Numbered from the stretch's first letter, positions 49,543 to 61,495 are shown. The stretch: 64,000 nt of DNA from Reichenbachiella ulvae (GCF_025833875.1 NZ_JAOYOD010000001.1:4092001-4156000); one strand, 5' to 3'. Notes: generated by a model not told the origin, from the sequence alone. Numbers and translations are program-made.

Positions 49543-51810
49543 TTAATCCAGAGAATGATGATTGAATTGCAAATGTCCAATTTTGATTAGTACCCCCCAA
49601 TGATATAATGGGTCTTCATAATAATTGAGATGGGCACTGGCTGGACCTATGATTGTGTCTAGAATCAATCCAGTGCTCAAGGCATATTTAGGTGAAAACC
49701 TGTTGAGATTAAATCCTTCTGTCTCATTCAATATTTGAATAGCTTGAAAAGCATGTCCCTCCATTCTCACCTTTAGATTTTTGGAAAATGAATAAGATAA
49801 AACTCCTCCTAATGCAACAAAGCTTCTAGCTCTCCAGTCCTTGAGAAATAGGGTACGACTGTCCTGAATTGGATAATAGGCTGGTAAGTTAATTTCGGTT
49901 GCCATCGTACTAGCAATAAATGGAATACTAGTAAAACAAGATTCAACTGTGGTGCCTGATTGGAGGTTTTTTGATAAGCTCCAGTATTTGTCGTATCGCA
50001 GATGTAATTTCCACCAATTTGGTTTATTCTTTATATCGGAGATCGTATCAGATTTGAAATTGAGTTTGGATCCCCCCATATAATAACCTGCTCTTGCATG
50101 TAATCGACTACCCTGAGTCGGAAATTCAACATCATTTAGGCTATTGTGAAAAAGATAAACTTCTCCTTTATGCCCGTTTAATTGAAATGTCTCAAAACTT
50201 GTACTCAAAGGGTTCAAGGAGCTGTGAAGTTCATCTTCATTTCTAAAATAAGAGTATATCAAACCGGCACTATATGACCTATTCAATTTCCGATTCATAT
50301 TTAGCGAAGTGTTAAAATCCTTCCTTCTAAGAGGAGAAACTTGTTCTGTCAGCAAGAGATAATCTGAGGCACTCAAATAGTCCCACTTATTAAAAAGAAC
50401 ACTTGGTTGAATAGACCAGGTCGATTGAGAATTTATATTAAAGTTGGCACGTGCACCAAAAGAACTATAGAACCTTCCAAGATATGCCTGAACAGCATAT
50501 TCTTGTAAAATCCCTGTTAGTCTTTTGAGGTTCATCTCCAAGAAAAAATATGAAATATGCCTAGAGGTAATACTTCCACCGATTTTTGATTTTAGTTTGG
50601 AATTTTGGCTACCACTTAGTTTGAAAATGTTTCTGTCTTGAAATTCGTAACTAGGAAAAAGATTTACGAAAAAATCATCGGATATTAAACTGAAATATCC
50701 TTTTTTGATTTGATGATAATCAAGAGTCTTCTTACTATTGAAACTCTTCTTGATATAATTGGACTGCTTGGAGTTAAAACCGGAGACCGTTATAGCATCA
50801 AATCGAATATTTTCTTTTTCATATCTAAATTCATTCCTGCTTTTAATTAGGTTTTCAGGTGTGCTTCTTCTTTTGATCTTGGATTTTATTTCCTCCATTT
50901 GATTGAGGGTCGATTGATAACCAATTTGATAAATGGAGTCTGCCATATCAAATGCTGTTGCACTATATCGGGTAAGATCAACATCGATAAAAACATCATT
51001 ATTTGATAATAGAGAAGGATCAGATTTATCCAAAAGCATGAAAATAACTGATTCTGTCATTAGTTTTTCATCTTGACCATATGGATAGCGTTCACTGACT
51101 TTATCTCCAACATTTACTCCAATGATCACGTCTGGCTTAAATTCCTTTTGAGCAATATCAACTGGGAAATTATCGAATATGCCTCCATCGAAAATAAGTT
51201 TACCATCAATTCTGACTGGCCTGTAAATAAACGGTACAGACATGGATGCCCGTACTGCCTCAAACAGAGACCCACTATCTAAAACTTCTACGCGTTCTTG
51301 AAAAATATTTGCTCCTACTGATCTAAAAGGAACAAAAAGCAGGTCAAAATCTCCTTTTGATTTTTTCGTTGCAGCGGCAAATTGTTCAGATAGTTGAATG
51401 TTCAAATTATAGTCCGAATCAAGGTTGATGTCTAAGGTAGGGTTAAGGATAGAGTCTAATTTAAGTTTGATCGAGAACCAAGAAGGATCGGGGTATTTCA
51501 TCTGATAGCTTACGCTATATTTTTCTTCTATGGTTCCATTGACCCAGTCCTGCATATCTTGCGAAAGGGCTAGATCACTAATCTCTTGGGCGCTATATCC
51601 AGCAGCATAATGTCCGCCAACTACACTGCCCATCGAAGTGCCCACTACAAAATCGATTGGAATATTGTTTTCTTCTAACGCCTGTATTACTCCTGCATGT
51701 GCGATTCCTTTCGCGCCTCCTCCGCTAAGTACAAGGGCAACTGATTGTCCATAAGACTGAAGGCTATGAATGACCAAAAGCATAGAAAGTATCAGGCGGT
51801 AAATCATCAT
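49543..51810 (-). CDS. Patatin-like phospholipase with C-terminal beta-barrel
   Basis: A 755-residue outer-membrane protein with signal peptide (MMIYRLILSMLLVIHSLQSYG). The N-terminal 300 residues are a patatin domain: oxyanion loop LSGGGAKGIAHAG, nucleophile Ser in GTSMGSVVGG and Asp in FDGGIFDNFP. The middle is POTRA-like, and the C-terminal 400 residues have the alternating aromatic strands of a surface-antigen/BamA-type barrel, ending in LIKIGHLQFNHHSLD. This is the PlpD/FplA type of autotransported phospholipase A1. Divergent from the kinase gene. Confidence 0.92.
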   Translation of the reverse strand: MMIYRLILSMLLVIHSLQSYGQSVALVLSGGGAKGIAHAGVIQALEENNIPIDFVVGTSMGSVVGGHYAAGYSAQEISDLALSQDMQDWVNGTIEEKYSVSYQMKYPDPSWFSIKLKLDSILNPTLDINLDSDYNLNIQLSEQFAAATKKSKGDFDLLFVPFRSVGANIFQERVEVLDSGSLFEAVRASMSVPFIYRPVRIDGKLIFDGGIFDNFPVDIAQKEFKPDVIIGVNVGDKVSERYPYGQDEKLMTESVIFMLLDKSDPSLLSNNDVFIDVDLTRYSATAFDMADSIYQIGYQSTLNQMEEIKSKIKRRSTPENLIKSRNEFRYEKENIRFDAITVSGFNSKQSNYIKKSFNSKKTLDYHQIKKGYFSLISDDFFVNLFPSYEFQDRNIFKLSGSQNSKLKSKIGGSITSRHISYFFLEMNLKRLTGILQEYAVQAYLGRFYSSFGARANFNINSQSTWSIQPSVLFNKWDYLSASDYLLLTEQVSPLRRKDFNTSLNMNRKLNRSYSAGLIYSYFRNEDELHSSLNPLSTSFETFQLNGHKGEVYLFHNSLNDVEFPTQGSRLHARAGYYMGGSKLNFKSDTISDIKNKPNWWKLHLRYDKYWSLSKNLQSGTTVESCFTSIPFIASTMATEINLPAYYPIQDSRTLFLKDWRARSFVALGGVLSYSFSKNLKVRMEGHAFQAIQILNETEGFNLNRFSPKYALSTGLILDTIIGPASAHLNYYEDPLYHWGVLIKIGHLQFNHHSLD

Positions 51811-51871
51811 TTATAAAGGTGAATCATTTAAAACTATAACCTTAGGAGAAACATACAAAACAATCTGCCTT

Positions 51872-51879
51872 TATATTTG
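51872..51879 (+). promoter_or_regulatory. Predicted -7 box of the sensor-kinase gene
   Basis: TATATTTG matches TAnnTTTG exactly but ends only five bases before the ATG at 51885, implying an almost leaderless transcript. No clear -33 TTG. Confidence 0.45.
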
Positions 51880-51884
51880 TCGCC

Positions 51885-54711
<2,827 letters not shown>

Positions 54712-54717
54712 GCAACT

Positions 54718-54975
54718 ATGTTTTTAGAGATCATAACACCAGACGAAAACGTATTCGCAGGAGAAGTGGACCATGCGACATTTCCAGGAAGCGAAGGATC
54801 ATTTCAGGTTTTGAATGATCACGCAGCTATGGTTAGTTCTCTTGGTACAGGAGATCTCAAAATCGTGAGTACGCACAATAAGAAAACAGAAGAAATTCAC
54901 ATGGCCATCGACGGTGGTGTAGTGGAGATTCTCAATAACAAAGTGCTGGTTTTGGCCGAGCACATTGAGAAGTAA
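54718..54975 (+). CDS. atpC: F1F0 ATP synthase subunit epsilon (short form)
   Basis: An 85-residue epsilon subunit containing only the N-terminal beta-sandwich: LEIITPDENVFAGEVDHATFPGSEGSFQVLNDHAAMVSSL and GGVVEILNNKVLVLAEH (as segments). The C-terminal two-helix inhibitory domain found in most bacteria (total about 130-140 residues) is missing, as in many Bacteroidota. It therefore cannot give the usual epsilon-type ATPase inhibition. It ends 22 bases before the terminator. Confidence 0.94.
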   Translation: MFLEIITPDENVFAGEVDHATFPGSEGSFQVLNDHAAMVSSLGTGDLKIVSTHNKKTEEIHMAIDGGVVEILNNKVLVLAEHIEK

Positions 54976-54996
54976 TTCTTCAAAAAATATACTTTC

Positions 54997-55027
54997 AAAA
55001 CCCACAAGTCTGACTTGTGGGTTTTTT
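54997..55027 (+). terminator. Terminator of atpDC
   Basis: The perfect 13-base stem AAAACCCACAAGT / ACTTGTGGGTTTT has a CTG loop and a T run. Confidence 0.92.
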
Positions 55028-55131
55028 GTTTTAACTCATACATCTTCTTATTTATCAATTACTTCCGCAATAATTTGTTTGTTGTCCGCTAAGTGTATAA
55101 TTTTTTAGTCCAATTCTAACTAGAATCATAG

Positions 55132-55839
55132 ATGGCAGGCAAAACAGCATTGATCGCGGGTGCTACCGGTTTAGTAGGTAGAGAATTACTAAACACCTTG
55201 CTTAGCAAGGATTACTATTCCAAAATCTTGATTCTTGGTAGAAGATCCATTGAGATCAAAGACAATCGAATCGAAGAGATCATCATCAATTTTGATGAGT
55301 TAGCCAACTATCAGGATCAAATCAGCGCCCATGACTACTACTGTTGCCTGGGTACCACCATGGGTCAAGCCAAATCCAAAGAAGCTTTTTTTAGAGTAGA
55401 TTTCACGTATCCAGTCGAATTGGGAAAATTGGCTAAGAACGATTCGCAGTTCGAAACATTCTGTATCGTTTCTTCCTATGGTGCCAATTCAGAATCTGCC
55501 CTATTTTACAATTCAGTTAAAGGTCAGGTAGAAGAAGCCCTTAAAGATTTAGATCTGAAAACCCTTCATATTTTTCAACCTTCCTTACTTTTGGGCTACC
55601 GCCCGCACTTTAGATTGTGGGAGGAAATGGCAAAATTGGCCTCCTCTATTTTATCCTTTTTTATCATTGGTTCAAGATTAAGGTTTTGGGCCATCAGAGG
55701 ATCGCAAGTAGCAGAGGCTATGTATTATATTGCCACGAGTGATCAAGAAGGGACTCATGTCCACAAGCCACTCGAAATGCAAAAAATCGCACACCAAAAG
55801 GAATACAAATTTGATAGTAGTCATTCAGAAGTCACTTGA
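55132..55839 (+). CDS. NAD(P)-binding Rossmann oxidoreductase (HTATIP2/TIP30-like)
   Basis: A 235-residue atypical short-chain reductase. The nucleotide-binding motif is LIAGATGLVGRELL at the N-terminus; a TMGQAKSKEAFFRVDFTYP segment and the FQPSLLLGYR near residue 150 are typical of the HTATIP2-like group. The substrate is unknown. The last 29 bases overlap the start of dtd in another frame. It is the first gene of a run with dtd and the MazG-like gene, all of which are small housekeeping or quality-control genes. Confidence 0.85.
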   Translation: MAGKTALIAGATGLVGRELLNTLLSKDYYSKILILGRRSIEIKDNRIEEIIINFDELANYQDQISAHDYYCCLGTTMGQAKSKEAFFRVDFTYPVELGKLAKNDSQFETFCIVSSYGANSESALFYNSVKGQVEEALKDLDLKTLHIFQPSLLLGYRPHFRLWEEMAKLASSILSFFIIGSRLRFWAIRGSQVAEAMYYIATSDQEGTHVHKPLEMQKIAHQKEYKFDSSHSEVT

Positions 55840-56263
55840 GGCGTCTGTACAGATTGAGGGAAATATCAAAGGCCAGATAGGAAATGGCTTGATGATATTG
55901 GTTGGAATAGAAAATGAAGACGGCCAGGAAGATATCGAATGGTTGAGTCGAAAGATTGTAAACATGCGTCTATTCGAGGATGAAGAAGGCGTGATGAATA
56001 AAAGTCTATTGGACGTCGATGGTGAGATTCTCTTGATCAGCCAATTTACACTTCATGCTAGCACCAAAAAGGGCAATCGACCCTCCTACATCAAAGCAGC
56101 CAAACCCGATGTGGCCATTCCCCTTTATGAAAAAATGATAGCTCAATTGGAAGGTGATTTAGGTAAACCAATCGCTACGGGAGAATTCGGCGCAGATATG
56201 AAAGTATCCCTCATCAATGATGGCCCAGTCACGATAATCGTAGATTCTAAAAACAGACAATGA
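55811..56263 (+). CDS. dtd: D-aminoacyl-tRNA deacylase
   Basis: Hydrolyses D-amino acids mischarged on tRNA. The start is TTG at 55811, which gives the normal family N-terminus (M-IVVIQKSLEASVQIEG) and a normal length of 150 residues. Any start further upstream would add non-homologous sequence from the overlapping gene. The motifs SQFTLHASTKKGNRPSY and the Gly-cisPro loop NDGPVTI are present. It overlaps the oxidoreductase gene by 29 bases and the MazG-like gene by four (ATGA). Confidence 0.93.
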   Translation: MIVVIQKSLEASVQIEGNIKGQIGNGLMILVGIENEDGQEDIEWLSRKIVNMRLFEDEEGVMNKSLLDVDGEILLISQFTLHASTKKGNRPSYIKAAKPDVAIPLYEKMIAQLEGDLGKPIATGEFGADMKVSLINDGPVTIIVDSKNRQ

Positions 56264-56586
56264 TGACCATAGAAGAAGCGCAAAAGCAGGTCGACGATTG
56301 GATCAAGGAATATGGCGTCCGGTATTTTAGTGAATTGACCAATATGACGATCTTAACGGAAGAAGTTGGAGAGCTAGCTCGCATCATGGCCAGGACTTAT
56401 GGCGATCAGTCATTCAAGAAATCTGACATGGGCAAAGATCTAGGCGATGAAATGGCTGATGTGCTTTGTGTCTTGATATGTTTGGCCAACCAAACTGGGA
56501 TCAACCTGACAGAGGCATTTCAAAAAAATCTCGAAAAGAAAACCCAGCGCGATTCAGAACGGCACAAGGCAAACGATAAGCTTTAA
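56260..56586 (+). CDS. MazG-like nucleotide pyrophosphohydrolase
   Basis: A 108-residue all-alpha NTP pyrophosphatase. Magnesium-binding motifs are visible in LTEEVGELARI (EExxE) and LGDEMADVLC (ExxD). It probably removes aberrant nucleoside triphosphates. The single-domain length is that of the 'nucleotide pyrophosphohydrolase' family rather than the two-domain MazG. Its start overlaps dtd by four bases, and its end overlaps the convergent lipase gene by four. Confidence 0.9.
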   Translation: MMTIEEAQKQVDDWIKEYGVRYFSELTNMTILTEEVGELARIMARTYGDQSFKKSDMGKDLGDEMADVLCVLICLANQTGINLTEAFQKNLEKKTQRDSERHKANDKL

Positions 56587-57416
56587 AGTTTTTGATCGAT
56601 CCAGTTTTTGATATCGCTTAGGATTGCTTCCTTTTTTTGATCATTGTGTCCTTCATGTTTGGTCTCAGGATACAATTTGAAATCAATTAAATCTTTTCTC
56701 AGCTCTGAAAGGAGTTTCGATCCCTCGGGGTTGGTGATTGCGTCATTTTCTCCATGGAACACAAAAAGAGGCAGTTTTAATCTATCGGTATTATCCAAAG
56801 CCCATTTGCCCTGAAGGTAACTTTCGCTGAACATCTGAACTGATATTCGATCATGAACAAAATTATCTTCTCTGTAAGCTTGATTCACAGCTGGATCATT
56901 CGTAAGCTGATCCATCTCCAGTTCGTTCGATTGGGAGAATGAAGGCCATATTTTAGCCACTTTTCTGGCCAGTCCGATTTTCCATTTTGGAGGCTCTTCT
57001 TTGAGAGTAAGCCAAGGGGAGGAAACAATTGCACCCTTCAACTCATTGGTATTGCGAAGTAAGCAGTAGTTGGTCACCAAATTGCCACCGAGGCTGTGAC
57101 CATAGAGGAACATGGGCAGGTCGTTGTATTCTGCTCGCGTATACATTAGAAGTTCTTCCACATCGTCTAGCAATGCTTCGTAGCTGGGGCTATGCCCTTT
57201 TTTTCCTTCAGATAAGCCATGCCCTCGTAGGTCAATGATAAAAAAGCTGAATTGATGCTCGCAGAAAAACTGAGCGACATGCTCATACCTGCCGGCATGT
57301 TCTCCCAATCCATGAATGAGGCAAACCAATCCCTTTGGATTCGGGACCAAATATTCATGCCCTTCGAGTTGGGTACCGTCTCTGCTAACTATCGAAAATT
57401 CTTCTTTCTCTATCAT
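56583..57416 (-). CDS. Alpha/beta hydrolase, monoacylglycerol-lipase type
   Basis: A 277-residue cytosolic serine hydrolase. Oxyanion motif CLIHGLGEHAGRYEHVA is characteristic of the monoglyceride-lipase/lysophospholipase group. The nucleophile is Ser in YGHSLGGNLV, the acid Asp in FHGENDAIT, and the His in ETKHEGHND. No signal peptide. It is the last gene of a dusB-DMT-lipase operon, two bases after the DMT gene. Confidence 0.9.
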   Translation of the reverse strand: MIEKEEFSIVSRDGTQLEGHEYLVPNPKGLVCLIHGLGEHAGRYEHVAQFFCEHQFSFFIIDLRGHGLSEGKKGHSPSYEALLDDVEELLMYTRAEYNDLPMFLYGHSLGGNLVTNYCLLRNTNELKGAIVSSPWLTLKEEPPKWKIGLARKVAKIWPSFSQSNELEMDQLTNDPAVNQAYREDNFVHDRISVQMFSESYLQGKWALDNTDRLKLPLFVFHGENDAITNPEGSKLLSELRKDLIDFKLYPETKHEGHNDQKKEAILSDIKNWIDQKL

Positions 57417-57418
57417 CT

Positions 57419-58291
57419 TTACTTACGGTTGGCAAGATAGACACCTACCAAAACAATCACAACGCCGAGGCTTTGGTAAATGTTCAAACTCTCTCCATCC
57501 AGCAGCCCCCAGGCAATGGCAATGATCGGAATGATGTAGGTACAGGAGGAAGCAAATACTGGAGTGGCGATTTTGACCAGATTATTAAAAATGAACATCG
57601 CAAGCGCTGTACCGATTACTCCTAAGATGGAGATGTAGGTAAACCCTAGAGCAAAACCCTGTGTACCGATTTTATCCAAAATATTCGTGCCAAGAAATAA
57701 ATAGAGTCCACTGATGGGCAACACGAGCAAGAATGAGACGGCAGTAATATGCAGCGCTTTGACTTCTGCCAAATATGTTTTGATCACGTTGGCATTGACA
57801 CCATACATAACCGTGGCTGCCAATATGAAAAAGCCAGAATAGTTGATTTTGCCCAATTGAAAATTGGCCCCTCCAAGCATGATAAACACACAACCGAGAA
57901 AACCAATGATGATTCCGATTGAAGCTGCCCGGGTCATTCTCATCTGAAAAAATGTGGCCCCAATGAGAGAGACGAATATAGGAGTGAACGAATTGATGAT
58001 TCCGGTAACGGCACTATCAACTTGCGTTTGCGCTATCGCAAAAAGCATGGCGGGAATGTAGCTGCCAAAAAATCCCACTATAAAAACGTAGGGCAATTTT
58101 CGCACAGGGATTTTCCTGATGGAACGAAATCCAAATGGAGCCAATGCCAAAGAAGCCATGAAAATCCGAAGCGTTCCTACCTCGCTGGCATTCATAACCA
58201 GCAGTCCTTTTTTGATGAGAATGAAGGAACTGCCCCAGATTAGGGAAATAAGCCCGAGTAGTACCCAGGCCAGCGAATCTTTATTTTGCAT
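57419..58291 (-). CDS. DMT-superfamily (EamA) membrane transporter
   Basis: A 290-residue protein with about ten hydrophobic helices in two EamA repeats. The first repeat begins LAWVLLGLISLIWGSSFILIKKGL and the second ILAATVMYGVNANVIKTYL (as segments). Such proteins export or import small metabolites or amino acids across the inner membrane; the substrate is unknown. It sits between dusB (14 bases) and the lipase gene (2 bases). Confidence 0.9.
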   Translation of the reverse strand: MQNKDSLAWVLLGLISLIWGSSFILIKKGLLVMNASEVGTLRIFMASLALAPFGFRSIRKIPVRKLPYVFIVGFFGSYIPAMLFAIAQTQVDSAVTGIINSFTPIFVSLIGATFFQMRMTRAASIGIIIGFLGCVFIMLGGANFQLGKINYSGFFILAATVMYGVNANVIKTYLAEVKALHITAVSFLLVLPISGLYLFLGTNILDKIGTQGFALGFTYISILGVIGTALAMFIFNNLVKIATPVFASSCTYIIPIIAIAWGLLDGESLNIYQSLGVVIVLVGVYLANRK

Positions 58292-58305
58292 GCGGTGGGG
58301 CCGAG

Positions 58306-59304
58306 TTAAGAAGTCATCAATTCAGCTCCTGCCAGTTCATTTCCTAGTTCATCAAGTACGAGTAGCGTTTCTTCATAAGTAGGAGTCTCCACCAAACGAG
58401 CACGAAATGGTTTGACTCCAGCTATTCCTCTAAAGTAATTGGTATAGTGTCGGCGCATTTCGAAAATACCTTTTTTGTCTCCCTTCCACTCTACTGAAAA
58501 CTTCAGGTGTGATTTAACTACATCAATTCTTTGTTCCAGTGTCGGAGGAGGCAGTTTTTCACCTGTCTTGAAATAGTGCTTGATCTCGTTGAAAATCCAA
58601 GGGTAGCCGATGGCCGCTCTACCAATCATAATTCCGTCTACACCATAAACATCCCGGTATTCTTTGGCTTTTTCTGGTGAGTCGATATCTCCATTACCAA
58701 AAATTGGAATGTGAATATCAGGTTGTTCTTTCACTTGTTTGATATAAGACCAGTCTGCTTCGCCTTTGTACATCTGCTGACGTGTACGACCATGGATGGT
58801 CAGGGCTTTGATTCCTACGTCTTGTAATCTTTTAGCTACTTCAACTATTTTGATCGTATCGTGATCCCATCCGAGTCGTGTTTTAACTGTAACTGGTTTG
58901 TTGACTCTTTTCACGATTTCGGCAGTCATTTCGACCATCTTGGGAATGTCGAGTAGAATACCAGCCCCGGCTCCCTTGCATGCGACCTTTTTGACGGGAC
59001 AGCCATAATTGATATCAATGATTTCGGGATCAGCCTCTTCCGCTTTGGCGGCTGCTTCTCGCATTGATTCGATTTTGTCACCAAAAATCTGAATCCCAAT
59101 CGGGCGTTCATAGTCATAGATGTCCAGCTTTTGCAGGCTCTTGGCTGCATCACGAATTAGTCCTTCGGAAGAGATGAATTCTGTGTACATCAGATCCGCG
59201 CCATTTTCTTTGCATACCGCTCTGAATGGAGGGTCACTTACATCTTCCATCGGTGCAAGCAACAAGGGAAACTCACCTATTTCTATGTCTTCGATTTTGA
59301 CCAT
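58306..59304 (-). CDS. dusB: tRNA-dihydrouridine synthase
   Basis: A 332-residue FMN-dependent enzyme reducing specific uridines in tRNA. Motifs include LAPMEDVSDPPFRAVCKENGADL (as segments), the catalytic Cys in INYGCPVKKVACKGAGAG, KTRLGWDH, IHGRTRQQMYKGEADW, and VDGIMIGRAAIGYPWIF. The DusB subgroup is the best match in Bacteroidota. First gene of the minus-strand operon; the upstream 172-base gap separates it from the divergent CPBP gene. Confidence 0.94.
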   Translation of the reverse strand: MVKIEDIEIGEFPLLLAPMEDVSDPPFRAVCKENGADLMYTEFISSEGLIRDAAKSLQKLDIYDYERPIGIQIFGDKIESMREAAAKAEEADPEIIDINYGCPVKKVACKGAGAGILLDIPKMVEMTAEIVKRVNKPVTVKTRLGWDHDTIKIVEVAKRLQDVGIKALTIHGRTRQQMYKGEADWSYIKQVKEQPDIHIPIFGNGDIDSPEKAKEYRDVYGVDGIMIGRAAIGYPWIFNEIKHYFKTGEKLPPPTLEQRIDVVKSHLKFSVEWKGDKKGIFEMRRHYTNYFRGIAGVKPFRARLVETPTYEETLLVLDELGNELAGAELMTS

Positions 59305-59476
59305 TTGGGCTTAACTATTTTATTGTCTGACCAATCGAACAATACTTTTTTGATTATTCGAATTATCAGAACATTTTTGCTGCAAAGTTAAGTGTATTCT
59401 GCAATATTGTTTGAATCATAAGAATTGGCTTTCGCCAATTGTCAGATAGCTTAACTACTGAACTCAACTAGGTAAG

Positions 59477-60412
59477 ATGACAGAATTACTACCCCAAGGG
59501 AAGAACCCATTTTTAAGTTTAATCATACTCGTTGGTTATGCCTTGATTGGTCTGTTTGTCTTTCAGTTTTTTGCCTTTGTTCTCATCATTCCATTTACTG
59601 ATATGGGTTTGGTTGAGTTTACTGGCGCTATGTCTAGCATTACCAGTTATCCAGAGCTAAAACCTCACCTGCTATTTATTCAATTCATGAGCTCATTGGG
59701 AGGCTTTGTTCTGGCACCCTTTGCATTTATCTATCAGCAAGAAAAGCGTGGTTTGTTTCTGGATTTTCACTCAAAGCAGCTTACCGCGCCTGCATTTTTG
59801 CTCGCCATTGGAGTTACACTTTGCTTTATCGTAGCGGACAGTGTGATTATAGAATGGAATATGAACTTGGAATTTCCTGAACCTTTCCAGTCTTGGGCCA
59901 AGGGAAGTGAGGAGCAGGCAGCAGAGTTAACCAAATTTTTGACCTCCATTGATAGCCTACCCTATTTCATTGCGGTATTCGTTACGGTTGCCATATTGCC
60001 GGCAGTAGGTGAGGAATTGTTGTTTCGTGGACTGGTTCAAAAATATTTTACAGTTGCTTTCAAAAATCCTCATGTGGCGATCTGGATTACCGCGATTCTT
60101 TTCAGCGCTTTTCATTTTCAGTTTTTTGGCTTTGTTCCGAGGATGTTATTAGGGGCCTTGTTTGGTTACTTATTTTATTTCTCTGGCAACTTGCTTTATG
60201 CCATTCTGGGTCATTTGATCAACAATGGTTTGACCGTTTTGATGATGTATCTTTATCAGGAGGAAATCGTCAACTACGATATTGAAAATACCGAATCGAT
60301 TCCCTTGGAAAGCGTGGGCATATTTGCCATCTTAGGGATTGGACTTTTTGTACTTTATACAAAACAATTTAAAGATAAACGGTTGCATGACGGACTGGCA
60401 AAAGGTGTATAG
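59477..60412 (+). CDS. CPBP-family intramembrane metalloprotease (CAAX-type)
   Basis: A 311-residue polytopic protein with about eight membrane helices. The catalytic motif EExxxR is GEELLFRG (Glu179, Glu180, Arg184), followed by SAFHFQFFGFVPRMLLGALFGYL and a second His in LYAILGHLINN. This is the Abi/CAAX protease fold. The substrate is unknown. The last 26 bases overlap the next gene. Confidence 0.92.
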   Translation: MTELLPQGKNPFLSLIILVGYALIGLFVFQFFAFVLIIPFTDMGLVEFTGAMSSITSYPELKPHLLFIQFMSSLGGFVLAPFAFIYQQEKRGLFLDFHSKQLTAPAFLLAIGVTLCFIVADSVIIEWNMNLEFPEPFQSWAKGSEEQAAELTKFLTSIDSLPYFIAVFVTVAILPAVGEELLFRGLVQKYFTVAFKNPHVAIWITAILFSAFHFQFFGFVPRMLLGALFGYLFYFSGNLLYAILGHLINNGLTVLMMYLYQEEIVNYDIENTESIPLESVGIFAILGIGLFVLYTKQFKDKRLHDGLAKGV

Positions 60413-60593
60413 CGACAAGAACGAATATCGCGCCAATATCGTCGTTTCTGTATTAGAGGACTTTGGAATTCAGCCGGTGCTGGTCAATAAAAAAGATGCG
60501 GCCTACCAGTTGGGGCATTTCGAAGTACATGTAGCGGCTGATCATGTGATCAGAGCGATTAAGATTATAAAAGATGACATCAACTTCAACTAA
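60387..60593 (+). CDS. DUF2007 small protein
   Basis: A 68-residue cytosolic protein of the DUF2007 'putative signal-transducing' family. DWQKVYSDKNEYRANIVVSVLEDFGIQPVLVNKKD and FEVHVAADHVIRAIKII (as segments) give the beta-alpha-beta pattern, like the ferredoxin-like fold. I chose ATG 60387, which overlaps the CPBP gene by 26 bases. The end overlaps cdsA by 20, so three genes share translation control. Function unknown. Confidence 0.85.
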   Translation: MTDWQKVYSDKNEYRANIVVSVLEDFGIQPVLVNKKDAAYQLGHFEVHVAADHVIRAIKIIKDDINFN

Positions 60594-61416
60594 GTACGCC
60601 GATCTGGCGAAACGTTTGGTCACAGGTATTATCGGCGCATTTTGTGTCATCTTCGCCATTGCTTATGATATGTGGGGCTTCTTCGCTGTTTTTTTGATTA
60701 CCAGTGTGCTTACCCAGTGGGAGTTTTACAAGTTGATCAAAGCCAATGGCATCATACCACTCCGTACCTATGGCACGCTGATGGGTATTTTGATTTACAC
60801 TTTGTTTTTTCTGGCTTCATCAGGAATCTTACCAGACCTGGATTGGTTCTATGTGATTCTTCCGCTTACCTCTGGTGTATATTTTATCAAGCTTTATAAG
60901 AAGGACGAAAAAAAGCCATTTACCAATATAGCATTTACCTTTCTTGGGATCTTTTATGTGGCTTTGCCAATCTCCCTATTGAGCGTGGCAGCATTTACTC
61001 ATGGGCATTACAGTTATGAAATCATCATAGGCTTGTTTTTAATTTTATGGGCTAGCGACACAGGTGCCTATTTTGCAGGGATTCAATTTGGAAAGAGAAA
61101 ATTGTTCGAAAGAGTTTCGCCTAAGAAATCATGGGAAGGAAGCGTAGGTGGAGCGATCCTTTCACTTCTTTTCGCTTTAGGTGTTTCCCATTATTTTCAT
61201 GATTTGGCGAGATGGCAATGGATCGTGATATCTATTATCACGGTAGTCTGTGGAACTTATGGAGACCTAATCGAATCTTTGTTTAAACGAAGTATGCAAA
61301 TCAAGGACTCAGGCAAGAAGCTGCCAGGTCATGGAGGATTTTTAGATCGTTTTGATGGTTTGTTGTTATCCGTACCATTCATTGTGATCTTCTTAAAATT
61401 CTGCATGAAGTACTAG
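60574..61416 (+). CDS. cdsA: Phosphatidate cytidylyltransferase (CDP-diglyceride synthase)
   Basis: A 280-residue membrane enzyme making CDP-diacylglycerol from phosphatidate and CTP, the branch point of phospholipid synthesis. About eight helices are visible. The signature SLFKRSMQIKDSGKKLPGHGGFLDRFDG near the C-terminus (as segments) has the conserved Lys/Asp and metal-binding Asp residues. The upstream WASDTGAYFAG and KKSWEGSVGGA are also standard. The gene overlaps DUF2007 by 20 bases. psd, which uses the next product's derivative, lies 1.4 kb downstream. Confidence 0.95.
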   Translation: MTSTSTKYADLAKRLVTGIIGAFCVIFAIAYDMWGFFAVFLITSVLTQWEFYKLIKANGIIPLRTYGTLMGILIYTLFFLASSGILPDLDWFYVILPLTSGVYFIKLYKKDEKKPFTNIAFTFLGIFYVALPISLLSVAAFTHGHYSYEIIIGLFLILWASDTGAYFAGIQFGKRKLFERVSPKKSWEGSVGGAILSLLFALGVSHYFHDLARWQWIVISIITVVCGTYGDLIESLFKRSMQIKDSGKKLPGHGGFLDRFDGLLLSVPFIVIFLKFCMKY

Positions 61417-61462
61417 GCATTTTTATTAGATTGGAAAACCCGCGAATAATTGGGTATATGAT

Positions 61463-61470
61463 TACATTTG
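61463..61470 (+). promoter_or_regulatory. Predicted -7 box of the glutamate dehydrogenase gene
   Basis: TACATTTG matches TAnnTTTG exactly, 25 bases before the ATG. TTG trinucleotides nearby are not at the usual spacing. Confidence 0.5.
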
Positions 61471-61495
61471 TTCCAAACAAACAACAAACACAGAA

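Noticed and set aside
55730..55810. Longer start for dtd
   Set aside because: The extension is out-of-frame sequence of the oxidoreductase gene; Dtd proteins begin at the TTG-encoded residue chosen.
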